Origin: Polytrichum commune
Taxonomy: Eukaryota; Streptophyta; Polytrichopsida; Polytrichales; Polytrichaceae
DNA length: 64,000 nt
Assembly: GCA_950295325.1 (NCBI GenBank)
Contig: OX485807.1
Span: 37,912,440-37,976,439 of the forward strand
Direction: 5' to 3'
In this document: positions 1-11,527 of the stretch, in pieces
Layout of the letters: each line of letters begins with the position of its first letter
Numbering within the stretch: position 1 is the first letter of the stretch
Translations under genes and position numbers: made by a program
The notes under the pieces: model-generated
Database searches by the model: none
What the model saw: the letters and a program-made list of their open reading frames with translations, nothing else
What the model was told of the DNA's origin: nothing

Positions 1-329
1 GGGCGCGGGAGCGAGGGGCTGGGCCCGGACCCAACCCGGCCCGGGCCGCGTGTAGTTTATTTGTGGCCTCCAGTGCTGCGCGGCTGTAGGTGGTACTACT
101 GTCAGCATACGTAATTAAATACTTTACCCAGGGGACAGGCACAGCAGCAAAGCCAGAGGTGGGCCCCTCTATTGTTCCCCGAGTTAAACGTCGTCTAGTG
201 AAAAACCCCAATGTGGGTCCCACCTTTCCTTTCCCATGGTAAATGGCCTCTACACATGCTCATAATCCCTCTTAGGGGTTGTTTACATCTCTCGTTTTTT
301 TTCCTTTTTTGGTAACACATGATGTGCTT

Positions 330-430
330 ACCATATGATGGCTAGTTTTTTCGTCAAGTAGAGAGAAGATTTCACGGTCAGGAATCGAACTGCCAACCAC
401 TCCAATCAGTTTTGGGAACCTCTCCATTAT
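330..430 (-). mobile_element. tRNA-derived SINE-like element, copy 1
   Basis: The minus strand carries AGTTCGATTCC, one base from a consensus RNA polymerase III B box. About 35 bp upstream lies TAATGGAGAGG, a weak A-box candidate. It ends TCTCTCTACTTGACG then an A-rich run. The same block occurs on the plus strand at 39375-39460. No tRNA fold is retained. Confidence 0.4.
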
Positions 431-1089
431 TATTTGATAGTTTAAGATTGTCTCAGACCTTATGGGTTGTTTACATCATGGTTCGTGAAGTCATCCCTTG
501 CTCTTCTAAAGTACGTGATTGGTTGTTGAACTCGTCCCGGGAGCACTTCGGGTTACGTCAAGAAAAGAAATGGTAAGGGTGACCATGGAACTCGAGGTCC
601 CCAGAAGGCCTACTTTCAAGCCTACAATGTTCATTGTCACGGTCCAACATGTTTTGTAGTGGGAGAGGTAAAAGAGGTTCTCTTGTTGCAAATGCCAAGG
701 GCACCATGGCAGAGAAATGCCATTTCATTTTTTTAATATTTTTTTGGCCAAACGTTTTTCATAGTTACAAGGAACGAATGGAAGAAGAAAGGGGAGAAGG
801 TGAAACATGAAGAAATTTCCCAAAACTGCATTTTTTAGACATACATTTAAAAAAGCAGCACGTCCACTTTTGGGTGTATGGTCACTTCTCTTGGTCCACG
901 TTCGGTTTACACCTAGTCAGGGGCCCAAAGGCTTTAGGAATGCATTTTTTCAAAATCGGACCATGAAAGTGTTACCATGAAGTGTGACTACAGAGAATTG
1001 CCCTCTGACATGGGACAACTTCATGGTCCTTGATGTATACAACCCCTTGGTGCGTGGTACTAGTCGGAGTTATGCAACGCAATAATGTC

Positions 1090-1245
1090 TTACTTAGAAG
1101 TTCAAAGTTTTCTAACAAAAGTTTAGTAGGTTGTTTGGATATTATAGAACATAAATGACTTTGCTTGGTAAAATGTTACATTCTCGTTAAACAATTATAG
1201 CATTGCATAACTCCAAATAGTAACACGCACTAATTGAAATAATCA
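1090..1245 (+). repeat. Dispersed repeat, copy 1 of 2
   Basis: Shares ATGACTTTGCTTGGT, AATTATAGCA and AATAATCAATGTAGT in the same order and spacing with 48990-49142. A weaker relative lies near 10797-10850. Confidence 0.65.
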
Positions 1246-2042
1246 ATGTAGTGGAAACCAATGTGGGTCCCACCACCCTTACCCAAGGTGAAATCGCGTA
1301 TAAGGTTAAAGTTTCGTGGGAGGAGGAGGGGGGGAGCTTTGTTTATGCGTACACAAGTTACCCTCCCATTCTTGACCCCCTCATCCTTGTCCTCACAAGC
1401 TCTTGGGATGTTTCCATGAGAGGGGGTGAGAATTTATATAATCTGTATTTTCTTGTCATTTTTGCCTATTCACATGGTGGAGATCATGGCCTTTTTGTTT
1501 AATGTCTAATATATTCTCCAATCAAAACTCTTCATTTCATGAGTCACTTTGACCATGTCAATGGCATATTCATCAATGGACTGAACATATTCAAGACCTT
1601 CGTATAAGTATGCTTTAAGTAACTTTAGACTTTAAGCATGAGATAGGGGCACAATGAACTTATGTGTGTGAATTTTTAATTGCCCACCCTATGATAGAAA
1701 TGACCAAAACCAATCCTAGATGTGGACTATACCTCTTGTTGTAGCATATTATAGTGGCAACACATTTGTAATAATAATAATAATAATAACAACCAAAAAA
1801 CAAATTATGAGGGGGTACTACTATAAATTGCTTCTGACAATATGTCTTATTGGGATTTTCATCACAGTCTTCTAGTTTTCTTCCTCCAAATAATTTTTTT
1901 TGCAATGTACATGTCTCGAATGTGCAAAAACACTCTCATATGCATTATCAATGTTGGACCCAAAAAGAATTCCATGTTTACTTAAATCCTAGTTATATCC
2001 AAAGGGATGGAGAGGGGGCAATGGACATGAAATCTTCAAGGA

Positions 2043-2115
2043 AGAAGAAGAACTCCGGTCTCCGGAGGAGGCCGGAGTGAATAGAGTGTATGTTTATTGG
2101 CTCTGTCTATAGGAC
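2043..2115 (-). repeat. Dispersed copy of the retrotransposon 3'-tail family
   Basis: On the minus strand it reads TAGACAGAGCCAATAAAC, then an ACTCTATTCAC block, a CCGG..CCGG hairpin (2055-2075) and CTTCTTCTTC, in the same order as 11244-11530. It is much shorter between the blocks. Confidence 0.55.
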
Positions 2116-2530
2116 AGAGACTATGCATCAACTTCTTCGTTTCAAGAGCAAATTTCCTAACCACTTTGTGTTCACACATGGACGTTACTTTTTCTTGTTA
2201 TTTTTGGTCCACTTTATGTAATGTGGATGTTGACTATAGTTTATATATATATATATATAAGTGCTCCCTAAAATGCATTGAAAGAAATCTAGTTAACTAT
2301 AATTATTTCGGTAGTTCTTGATTATTTATTTTAAAAAATTTGGGTGATAAATGAGTAGCTTTAATCCTTGACCTGTATTTGAGAAGAAGGTGCACAAAAT
2401 CCAAGAAAGGTTTGGTATAGTGGATAGCCATGAATTGGCATGAGCAAAGTGGACAACTACAATTGTAGTCTTTCATAATAAAGGACAGAGCCTCACGGTT
2501 CTACCGTTTTCTTGTTAAACATCCTTAGCC
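2092..2530 (+). repeat. Dispersed repeat, copy 1 of 2
   Basis: About 430 bp with the same ordered blocks as 6207-6618: GTTTATTGGCT, GGA..GAGACT.TGCATC, TTTCAAGAGC, AATTTCCTAA, GTTCACAC.TGGAC, CCCTAAAATG, GGCATGAGCAAAGTG-like, and CAGAGCCTCAC..TTCTA. A TA microsatellite (2241-2260) lies within it. No coding potential is evident. Confidence 0.65.
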
Positions 2531-3879
2531 ACGCCCTAGGGCAATGGTGTTAGATGTAGAACTACTTCAAGGCTTTAAACCCTCAGTGAACCTTAATGAC
2601 CATGTCCTCTTCCATGAAGTCAAAGAAGTTTTTTGGACCATGATGTTTGGTTTGCTATGTTGAACTTGACCCTAAATCTTATTTAATCATGTATGGTTTT
2701 TCAAGACTAATTGATATCATAATTTGCATCAAAGGCTCCAAATTAGGCCAAGGGGTCCACTTAAGATGAATCAACCACAAATCTATGGGGTCGAGTTTTT
2801 ACTAGACCTCCATTACCATGGTAACATGGGTGTGGCCCAAATCAAAAAGGTGGGCATCTAGCCCTACCCGTGAGAATTTGTCCTTCATCCTGGCCTTGTG
2901 AGTTCCACTTGAGGTCATTGCAACGTAATGGATTTGTCTATTATGTGCGAGTTACCATTTGGAGTTACATATTGAAAGCTAAATTTATCGAGAGGGTCTT
3001 TTAAGAAAAAATAAGTATTTTGTTTCTTATGTATCGTTGTCTGAACTAATAGCCATTAGTTATATGATTTAATGTGACATGTTAATTATAGTGGTCTTTA
3101 TAACTTGTCATGTAGCATCAAGTGGCATTTGACACCCTCTCTAGTTGCCACATGGTGCTTGCAAGACAATCAATGTGGGGTCTATGACACATCTATAATG
3201 CACAATGTGGATCGCACTATATAATATGTTTAGTGTGCCTATCTCCATGGGTAAAGAAAACAAGCAACTTGTAATCTGAAATGGTCAACCACACTTATAG
3301 CATAATTTTATGTAGTTTACCGTGTGGAGGGGTGTCCAAATGTTTGTCATCTGCATCATTTTTCATATGTAGTGTCACATACTATTTGCAAAGAGCCTAA
3401 CCTAGATGCCTAGAGATCTCAAAGTGTCACATATGTTGATTGCCAATATGAGACCAACCATCAACATAAGTAACTTTTTAAAGTGAAGTTTTATTTACAA
3501 GATGACATTTAGCACAACACATTGGGATACTTGAGATAGTAGTTTTGCGTTTTAGTATGCAAGGGAAGGATATAATTCAACATGTGAATGGCAAATGTCA
3601 TGTGTTTACATTCTAGTATGCAAAACGAAGATATTTTTTAGCATACTAATGCCAAGTGTCATTTGTGTACACTTACGATGGGTCTATTCATATTTACATG
3701 TATCTTGCTTCCTAGTCATAACTATAAATAAATAAAATTGGAGGTCTTTTAGCATTTATGCCAACCAATGGGCTTTCAAGGCACCAAGTTTTGTGCATAT
3801 TACCAAGGCATGTTTACACAAAAGCCATTAGGCCATGGCTCTTGAGAATCCTTGAATTATGATTGGTTGACAATGTTAA

Positions 3880-3893
3880 CCCCCCCCCCCCCC
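3880..3893 (+). repeat. Poly-C tract (14)
   Basis: An uninterrupted run of 14 C in AT-rich intergenic DNA. Confidence 0.95.
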
Positions 3894-5153
3894 GCTTTAG
3901 GTTTCCACATGGACAATTTTGGACCATAGCCTATAATATTTTTAGTGGATAAAAAATCTACATGGAATCCCGCATGGCAAGTATATATAATGTTGGTTGG
4001 GATTGTAGGGGATTGTTTCGGGACAACTCTAAAGGGTAGGCCAGGTAGAATGTGCAACATGCCCTCGGATACAACCCATGACCATATATTAAACATTACA
4101 TATTTTAATACTATTCATGTGTTAACTCAAAATGCAATTGTTGGAATTATTGCACAAGGTTGATTTATGGGGCCATTCACGGTTGGGGTACTACTTTTGG
4201 CCGTCTAACGGAAAACGGACTTTTTTGGATAACTTCACATGCTTGGTATGCTTAGATTTGTATTGTGAAGCATATTTTGGATCATACCTACATTTCATAC
4301 TCCATATCGAGTACACTGACAAAGTTAATTTAGAAGGAATAGGGTCATCTAAGATATCTTTTTGATTCCTTAAAGGACATTCAGGAGTGTTGTCTTAATT
4401 GTTCACCTTAGGATCAAGGAATGAAAAGGACAACAAGAATCAATCGAAACGATCCCAAATTGTTTCCTCACACTCATCGTTCAAGTGTGTACCAATAGAA
4501 CCAAATATGTATTGAATAGCAATTGCCCAACTTTACATGTGGCACCAAACATGTCCAAATATACATATACTCACGGCCACACGTAAAAGGAACGTCTAGT
4601 ATTAGAATTGGACAAAAAAATTTATATGAATGGACACATGACACTTTTACCAAGGTACCAAGATACATAACAGGAAATAATTGACCACCAATGCACACCT
4701 AAATAGCAAAAAAAATGCCACTGATGTGGCCTAGGGTTTAGGGTGATTATTAAATAATTAAAAAAGAATTCTTGATAAATCTTATGAACTATCTACTTAT
4801 TTATCTAAAATTTATTGATCATTGCGACAAAGTCCTTAAGTCCTTTGTCCCGAAAGTAGTACCCTAATCTTGAATGGCCCCTTATGTGTAATACTATGTA
4901 GTAATTTTTCTATTGTACAATAACAAAGCCACTCTTTCTAATTCATGCCCTATAAATAGACATTGAATGCTCAAAACTTGTTGCATTAACATATAAAAAA
5001 GCAAGGTATCATGGTCACTTAAAAGCCATGGCCTAATAGAGTTACCTGCAAAGTCGCTCAAAGAGGGACGAAACCTCAGGTTTCAACCTTCTTTGAGATT
5101 TTTTTAATTAATTAATTTCTTAAAATATATAACTTAGAGCTTGTTAGCTTCTC

Positions 5154-5303
5154 GCATAACATTATTCAAATCCATAACAATGTTTTGTGGGACTGACAAT
5201 ATTCCAAGGAATATTCTCGATATTTTAACATTCAACATGAACATTGAGAATATTTCGTTGAATATTCCATGTAATATTGTTATGGATCTGAATAATGTTA
5301 TGC
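5154..5303. repeat. 150-bp imperfect foldback (hairpin)
   Basis: The outer 28 bp of each arm pair with one mismatch (GCATAACATTATTCA at the left end; its complement at 5289-5303). Inner blocks AATATTCC and GAATATTCTC also pair with their counterparts, leaving a loop near 5225-5240. It could be a small MITE or a microRNA-type precursor; I see no flanking duplication that decides. Confidence 0.7.
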
Positions 5304-6206
5304 ATGTATCTAAGCCTATTTTGAAAGTTGGGTGGAGCTTTTGAGACCTCCTCTTTCCATCTCCTATTCTTTGAGAGAATTGTAGTACTTGAAATAAGGT
5401 ATGTGCATGGGATCCGTTATGTTAAATCTCATACCAGCCTATGCAAGGCTAGATTGGCCTGCTCATCCTAGTAGGAAAAACTAGAAAGTTGATTTTTAAT
5501 AGCTTGACACCGCTCTTTATACATAGTGATTTAAGCATCAAAAAAACTTAGATGACTTTAGGTTAATTCTCATACTCAAGGTTTAGGATTAAACCCATGA
5601 TTTCATCTCCTTTACTTTACAAACAACTCTAATGCCTCCGGTGTAAACAAGCCCTTTAGTGCGCGGAAGCGTCTTTTGTGTTATCGAGTTTCGTCCTTCT
5701 ACTACTAAATGTCTTGATATAGGGTGAGCTTCATTAGAAAATCGGAAGGATGTGCATGCCTAGCTATACTAAGGAAATGATAAAGCTTGCGTTGGATATT
5801 ACTGCATGGCTTTGGGAAAGCCAAAGTGACCTAAAGTTAGAGTCAAGGATCTTCGCTTCTTGTTGATTGGAGTTGGAAGTTGGCCAGATTCAGTTTGAGA
5901 GACATTGGGGGGAGAGAGAGAGAATTTCTAGTATAAGAGCATACCTCCCAAAATAGTGTGAGGTTCTAGTTGATTTGATGTCATAATGAGCTTTAAAGAC
6001 CCCACGCTGCCACGCTGGTCTACTCAAAGTTATTTAAGATGAATTCGCAACAAACTTATAGGGGGTCAGGTTTACATGTTGGATGGATGAGAGATACGCT
6101 CGTATGCGATAATTTCTTCTCTCACCCTGCAAGGGTTGATGTTTTGTAGCACCGACCAAGGGGGAGGGTGAAAAAAGTTGATTATTGTATAAAGTCCACA
6201 TAATAG

Positions 6207-6618
6207 TTTATTGGCTATGTGTGTAGGATGGAGAGACTGTGCATCCACTTCTATGTTTCAAGAGCTAATTTCCTAAGCACTTTGCGTTCACACTTGGACA
6301 TTACTTGTTCATGCTATTAGTGATCCGGTTTATTTAACGTGGATGGTGAAAGCTTGCATACCTTGGACAACTAACCAATTAATTAAACTATTAGTTAACT
6401 AGTTGCCTTTCGTAACTATAGTTGTTCGCGATTTGACTTGCCAAAAAATTTGGTTAACCTATAATTGTTCTAAAGTGTAGTTAACTATAGTTGTTCCCTA
6501 AAATGTACTGAAAAAAATATAGTTGATTACACTTGGCTATAGGTATAGTAAATAACCATGGACTAGCATGAGCAAAGTGTACAGACAGAGCCTCACAATT
6601 CTATTGTTTTCTTGTTTA
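6207..6618 (+). repeat. Dispersed repeat, copy 2 of 2
   Basis: Direct copy of 2092-2530, diverged and with different internal indels. The shared terminal block is CAGAGCCTCACAATTCTATT against CAGAGCCTCACGGTTCTACC. Confidence 0.65.
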
Positions 6619-7179
6619 TTTATCAAATCAATTAATTGGTTTGAAAGAAATCAAATTAGTGTACATCCTTTATGGTATTTAGTGTCCTTGACTAATAGTG
6701 TCACCAAATCCTAATATTGAGATTGATCATTAGTGTAATCATCTAACACTTGTCATTTGAAGGTTCCATACTATCTTCTCGTAACATGAAATTCATTGTC
6801 TCAAGCACCCCAATGTGCTACGCTAAATATCATACAACACCAACATTTACTTCAACAAGTTACTTATCCTGCTAAATAGTGCCATGTTGATAATTAGCGA
6901 ACATGAGACTACTAGACCTCTAGGCATCTAGTTTAGGCCCTTTGTAAATAGTGCATGTGATACTAAATACTATAAACAATGTACACTGCTCGTGGCATTT
7001 AGTGCCACATGCGTAATGATGTCCCTTACTCTTATTTGAGGTGTATGCTAAGTTACATTAATAATCAACAACTTCATCATGAGTATATCCTCATGACACT
7101 TAGTGTTCAAGCGCGCTTACTAATATCTTGGCACGAGTATGTTCAATAGTGTTACGAGGTGTATGTCTTGGTTAGACAA

Positions 7180-7325
7180 TGGTCGACAAGTTCACTAAAG
7201 TGTACACAAATGACACTTGGAATTAGTGTGCTCAAGAATGTCGTCCTCTTGCATACTAAAATGCATACACATGACATTGATGTTAGTGTCCTCAATAAGA
7301 TCTTCCCAATGCATACTAAAGCGCA
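7180..7325 (+). repeat. Short diverged tandem repeat
   Basis: Two units of roughly 60 bp share ACACATGACA, TTAGTGTGCTCAA or TTAGTGTCCTCAA, and TGCATACTAAA. Related phrases recur singly elsewhere (for example near 3600-3665). Confidence 0.5.
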
Positions 7326-7547
7326 AAACTATCATCTCAAATATCCCATCGTGGTGCACTAAATTTCTTTATGCAAGTCAAATTTCAATCACAGAAGTTA
7401 TGACTATGTTGCTATTAATAAATGGATGTGACACTTTGAAACCTATAGACGTACATCTAGGTTAAGTCCTTCGCAAACAGTGTACATGAGATTAAATGCC
7501 ATAAACAATGTATGGAAATTAAGTTAGGATGAATTAACAACAACTTC

Positions 7548-7561
7548 GGGGGGGGGGGGGG
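7548..7561 (+). repeat. Poly-G tract (14)
   Basis: A run of 14 G, so poly-C on the minus strand. Confidence 0.95.
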
Positions 7562-8194
7562 AGGAAATTCATGTTTACGAGTGTGCTTCTCATCCATCCG
7601 ATATGGACACTTGACCCCTGTAGATTTGTTGCCGATTCATCTCAAATGAACTTGAGTAGACTGATTCAAGATATAAAAAAACTAACATTAGATGTCAAAA
7701 CGACTAAAGAAGTAACCCTCCGGGATGCATACTATTTCAAGGCTTTTGTGTTACTCACCACACCCCCAACAATAAGTGTTGGGAAATGAAATGTGAGCCT
7801 TGGGACCAAGTTTCGTGATGCTAGAAGGTGGAGGCTTCCTAAGTTATTGGCTTTTCTCATTTTTGTCCTCATGGTCATACCATGCCAAGGGAAAAGTGGA
7901 CGTGCTTGTATATTGCAGGCCGCATGGACCAACGTACCCATTACTTAGGGTTTCTCAACATAGAAAATTGAAAAAAAAAAATACCAATTAGGTTGAAACT
8001 ACCGCTTCTTAAGGAAGCAAGCAAAACAATGGTCAATGTATAAGTGGTGGGCTCTATGACCTAAACTAACTATGTTTACTTACTAGAGGTGGGTAAGTTA
8101 TATTTCTTCTATTGGAGAGTGTGGGTATCAATTGTTGTGTTTGGAGTGTGGGAGTTCAATAAAGGGGCGCAAGTCTTCTTCGCATCTAAGATCA

Positions 8195-8277
8195 TGACAT
8201 GATACACATTTTATATGTCAAATGTCACATTAATGCACTTAGTTGAATGTGACATTAAAATTGGTGTGTCATGTCAG
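8195..8277. repeat. Foldback, 5' member of an adjacent pair
   Basis: GACATGATACACA near the left end pairs with TGTGTCATGTC on the right. AAATGTCACATT pairs with AATGTGACATT in the interior. Confidence 0.55.
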
Positions 8278-8321
8278 ATAGAGTGGTCTTTCGGTCATGA
8301 TTTGTCACATGTGATTAAGGA

Positions 8322-8437
8322 TTAGTTTCCATGTAGGCCGCCCGCCCACCATATTCTAGTGGAAATGTAGATTCCACCTAGTGACATCTACGTTTCCACT
8401 AGAATCTAGTGGGTGAGTAGCCTACATGGAAACTAAC
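8322..8437. repeat. Foldback, 116 bp, arms about 50 bp
   Basis: The left arm begins TTAGTTTCCATGTAGG and the right arm ends CCTACATGGAAACTAA. CTAGTGGAAA and ATGTAGAT pair with their partners around a short loop near 8374-8386. Arms are about 80% complementary by eye. Confidence 0.75.
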
Positions 8438-9308
8438 CCCGAGCGTCACGTAGCACCCTCTTCAACTCCCACTTAGTGATTGTAAGACAAATAAGTTGGG
8501 TTGATGATGAACATAGTTGCCACACTAAATTAGTTGTTCAATGCAACCTCAAGAGGTGTTAACTATCTAACACCTCATATATATATATATATCTTGTCAA
8601 ATTATTACTTGTCGAGATAGAGTTATTGGCGACTTGTCAGACACATAATCGGGTAAGTTTAGTTTAGAGGAGAGTAACTCCTCTATATATTCACACAAAC
8701 AATCACTTATATGTGCATGCCTTGAAGTTGTGGATCCTATGTTCAAATGTTAAAACTTATTTCATTTGCTTGATACACCATACAAGGCTCCACATAGAAA
8801 GTTTTACAATAAGCTTTCCTTGATAAAAGATTGATCAATATTGATAGTTGATTCCTTTGTATTAGAGTTGAAACCTTCTGTGAGGCCAAACCACCCACCC
8901 TTTTAGCGTCCTAGTCCGGGTGAGGGAATGGGGATCACATTCATGTTCGAATAACTCCCTCCTCCCAACGTCGTTAAATTCCATTACATATCCCATCAAC
9001 TTTGGCACACCAATTTATTCCATAGCGAGGATACAAGCGTTGAAGAACGCTATTCTCTAATGTCAGCCCCGTAATACACCAAATCGTAAAACCCACACAT
9101 CTAATTAATACTTAATACCACCACCTAGCATGGTGTGGTCTTGCTACTTACTTATCAACTAATTAATTAGGCTAACCCCATTTGCTACTCCTAACTAACT
9201 AGCCTACATTGTGTTGCAAGGTGAATGCCACTACCATCCCCACCTTACTTCAACCATGGCACTAGTGTATACTCAAGCCTTACCCCAACTGGAATCCCAG
9301 CTATTAGG

Positions 9309-9860
9309 CTGCTACCGAATCAGGCATTCTCCTTGGACTGAAACCAACTCTAAGCTGCTGCCGAATCAGGCATTCTCCTTGAACTGAAACCAACTCTAAG
9401 CTGCTGCCGAATCAGGCATTCTCCTTGGACTGAAACCAACTCTAAGCTGCTGCCGAATCAGGCATTCTCCTTGGACTGAAACCAACTCTAAGCTGCTGCC
9501 GAATCAGGCATTCTCCTTGAACTGAAACCAACTCTAAGCTGCTGCCGAATCAGGCATTCTCCTTGGACTGAAACCAACTCTAAGTTGTTGCCGGATCAGG
9601 CATTCTCCTTGAACTGAAACCAACTCTAAGCTACTGCCGAATCATGCATTCTCCTTGGACTGAAACCAACTATAAGCTGCTGCCGGATCAGGCATTATCC
9701 TTGAACTGAAACCAACTATAAGCTGCTGCCGAATCAGGCATTCTCCTTGAATTGAAACCAACTCTAAGCTGCTGCCGAATCAGGCATTCTCCTTGAATTG
9801 AAACCAACTCTAAGCTGCTGCCGAATCAGGCATTCTCCTTGAACTGAAACCAACTCTAAG
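9309..9860 (+). repeat. 46-bp minisatellite, 12 copies
   Basis: Units start at 9309 and then every 46 bp (9355, 9401, ... 9815), all the same length. Each reads CTGCTGCCGAATCAGGCATT, then CTCCTTG(A/G)A(C/T)TG, then AAACCAACTCTAAG, with few substitutions. There are no spacers, so this is not a CRISPR-like array. The unit is not a multiple of three. Confidence 0.98.
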
Positions 9861-9867
9861 CTTAGTA

Positions 9868-9932
9868 CGGGAGAGAGAGAGAGAAGAGAGAGAGGGGGGG
9901 GGAGAGTGAAGGAGAGGGGGGAGAGAGAGAGG
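9868..9932 (+). repeat. GA-rich microsatellite
   Basis: Runs of GAGAGA with G tracts directly after the minisatellite. Confidence 0.9.
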
Positions 9933-11243
9933 CGCCCAAAGCCACACACCCCTTAGACCTTCCCTAACTAAAAATAGATCGAGCCTATCCACTAAACCCT
10001 CAACCTCTAAAGCAACATGGGAAGGCCTCAATTCAAACAATTAAACCCAAGGCCCTTCCCCTTTCTTAACACACACACTCTCAACCTAATTCAACCAACC
10101 CACTAATGCCGCTAAGCTTCTAATTAACAACACAAAATAAGCCTAAGGCCTAAAACATAAATCCACACCAAGCCTCACTCTTTTTAATCCTTTTTGTTGT
10201 TTTAGTAACGATGTCAAATGCAACTTTGAGTAAATCCTAGCATAAAACAAATATGAGCAACCATTTTGGGCTCATACCTTCCCATGCATATGTTGCACAT
10301 TTACAAGGCTGGAAGAATGTGAAGAAGAGATAAAAACCTCTAATTTATTGATAATGAGTGGGTGATGAAAACTTGAAGCCCAAACTTGTATGATTCATGG
10401 AGCCTTGCAAAGTAAGGCATGTTGGTGTTATTCAATCCGTTTCTCATATTGTCCATCTTCACACCGAAACTTGTGTCGCATTAGCAAATATATGATGGAC
10501 CATCAACAAAAAGAAAAATTGGACCTCCACTTGTCAAAATGTTTAGTCATAGATGATTAAAAAGTGTGTATGTGATGATTCTCTAAATGAAGATGTAGGT
10601 TATAGTGTTCACTATCAAGTATAGAGCAGTTAGTACACCGTTTATGATATTTAGTGTCCCTTCCTATTCAGAGGTACACAATGCTATAACTTGTTTTACT
10701 TTTAGTGTAGGTGTTTACCAACTACAAATGTTGGTGTTCTATAATGTTTACCAAACAACCAAGTTGACCTTTGTCGATAAGAACCGAGATCTCTAATAAA
10801 TAGTTATAGCACTGCGTCATTCCGAAAAGTAAGCGACACTAAATATCATAAATGGTGTATATCACAAAAACATGGTCCAATATCTCCTAAGTGCTTGTAT
10901 TTTAGTGTCCATTCCTAGATCCACAGTTGACCACACATCACTCATGTATAGATTGGTGATAAGTAAAAGTGAGTGAATTAGGCCCACACACCTTAAATTG
11001 TCTCATAATCTTCCCTAATACACGTTCGATTCTCCGTAGCTTACTACCAGAGGGAAAACTAATCTTTGACATTCTCTCATAAGGTATTAAGCACCTCCAA
11101 TGAACACTTTGAGCACTTGAGATGTGCTTAAGAAATTTCAAAAAAAGTAGCAAATCCATATGGAGGTGAAACCCTTGAGTTGACAAAAATAAATAAAAAT
11201 CGACATTCCAAATTAGATACAAATTGATAGAAGAATCAACAAA
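9933..11243. other. Gap: AT-rich intergenic DNA
   Basis: Contains one dispersed repeat copy (10475-10640) and otherwise no recognisable feature. Confidence 0.5.
10475..10640 (+). repeat. Dispersed repeat, copy 1 of 2
   Basis: Shares GCATTAGCAAAT, TTGATG or ATGATGGA.C.TCAA, TAGTGTTCACT and GAGTATAGA-like blocks in order with 26055-26220. Confidence 0.5.
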
Positions 11244-11527
11244 GAGAGGAAGAAGAAGAAAAACTTCGGTCTCCGGAGGAGACCGACGTGAATGAAGTGT
11301 CTGTTCGATCCTCCTCCAATCCGATGCCCACAGGACAAAGGTATGGAGGTAAAGATCTACTCCTCCCTTTCGAGAGTAGACACTATAGTCACCAGTTACT
11401 AGTAACAAGAACCAAATGGTTAGTTTTTAAGGGGGGATTGTTAGTATGGTTTGGGTCGCCAAGTCTCTAGTGCATTTGTTGGTGGATGGAGTAGAGTGGC
11501 TTAGTTACCAAAGTTTATTGGCTTTGT
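11244..11527 (-). mobile_element. 3' UTR-like tail of the non-LTR element
   Basis: Just after the stop the minus strand reads ACAAAGCCAATAAAC. Further down it reaches a hairpin (11267-11285, stem CGGTCTC/GAGACCG) and a CTTCTTCTT-type tail. Elements with the same hairpin and tail recur at 2043-2115 and 28480-28650. I infer this is the retrotransposon's 3' terminus; the exact end is not certain. Confidence 0.5.

Larger units (their letters stand above)
1..9308. other. Gap: AT-rich repeat DNA, no gene seen
   Basis: The first 60 bases are GC-rich (CCCGG units) and may be the edge of a GC island like the one at 53.3 kb. The remainder is AT-rich with dispersed repeats, a SINE-like copy (about 330-430), poly-C/poly-G runs (3880-3893, 7548-7561), foldbacks (5154-5303, 8195-8437) and AT microsatellites. 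The longest open frames are under 90 codons and have no family resemblance. Confidence 0.6.

Noticed and set aside
9309-9860. CRISPR-like array
   Set aside because: Units are contiguous with no spacers, and the sequence is eukaryotic.
9764-10040. Minus-strand frames over the 46-bp repeat
   Set aside because: The unit is not a multiple of three and the peptides are simple translations of minisatellite and GA repeat.
10938-11408. 156-codon minus-strand open frame
   Set aside because: It spans the 3'-tail repeat and hairpin of the non-LTR element, whose other copies do not preserve the frame.
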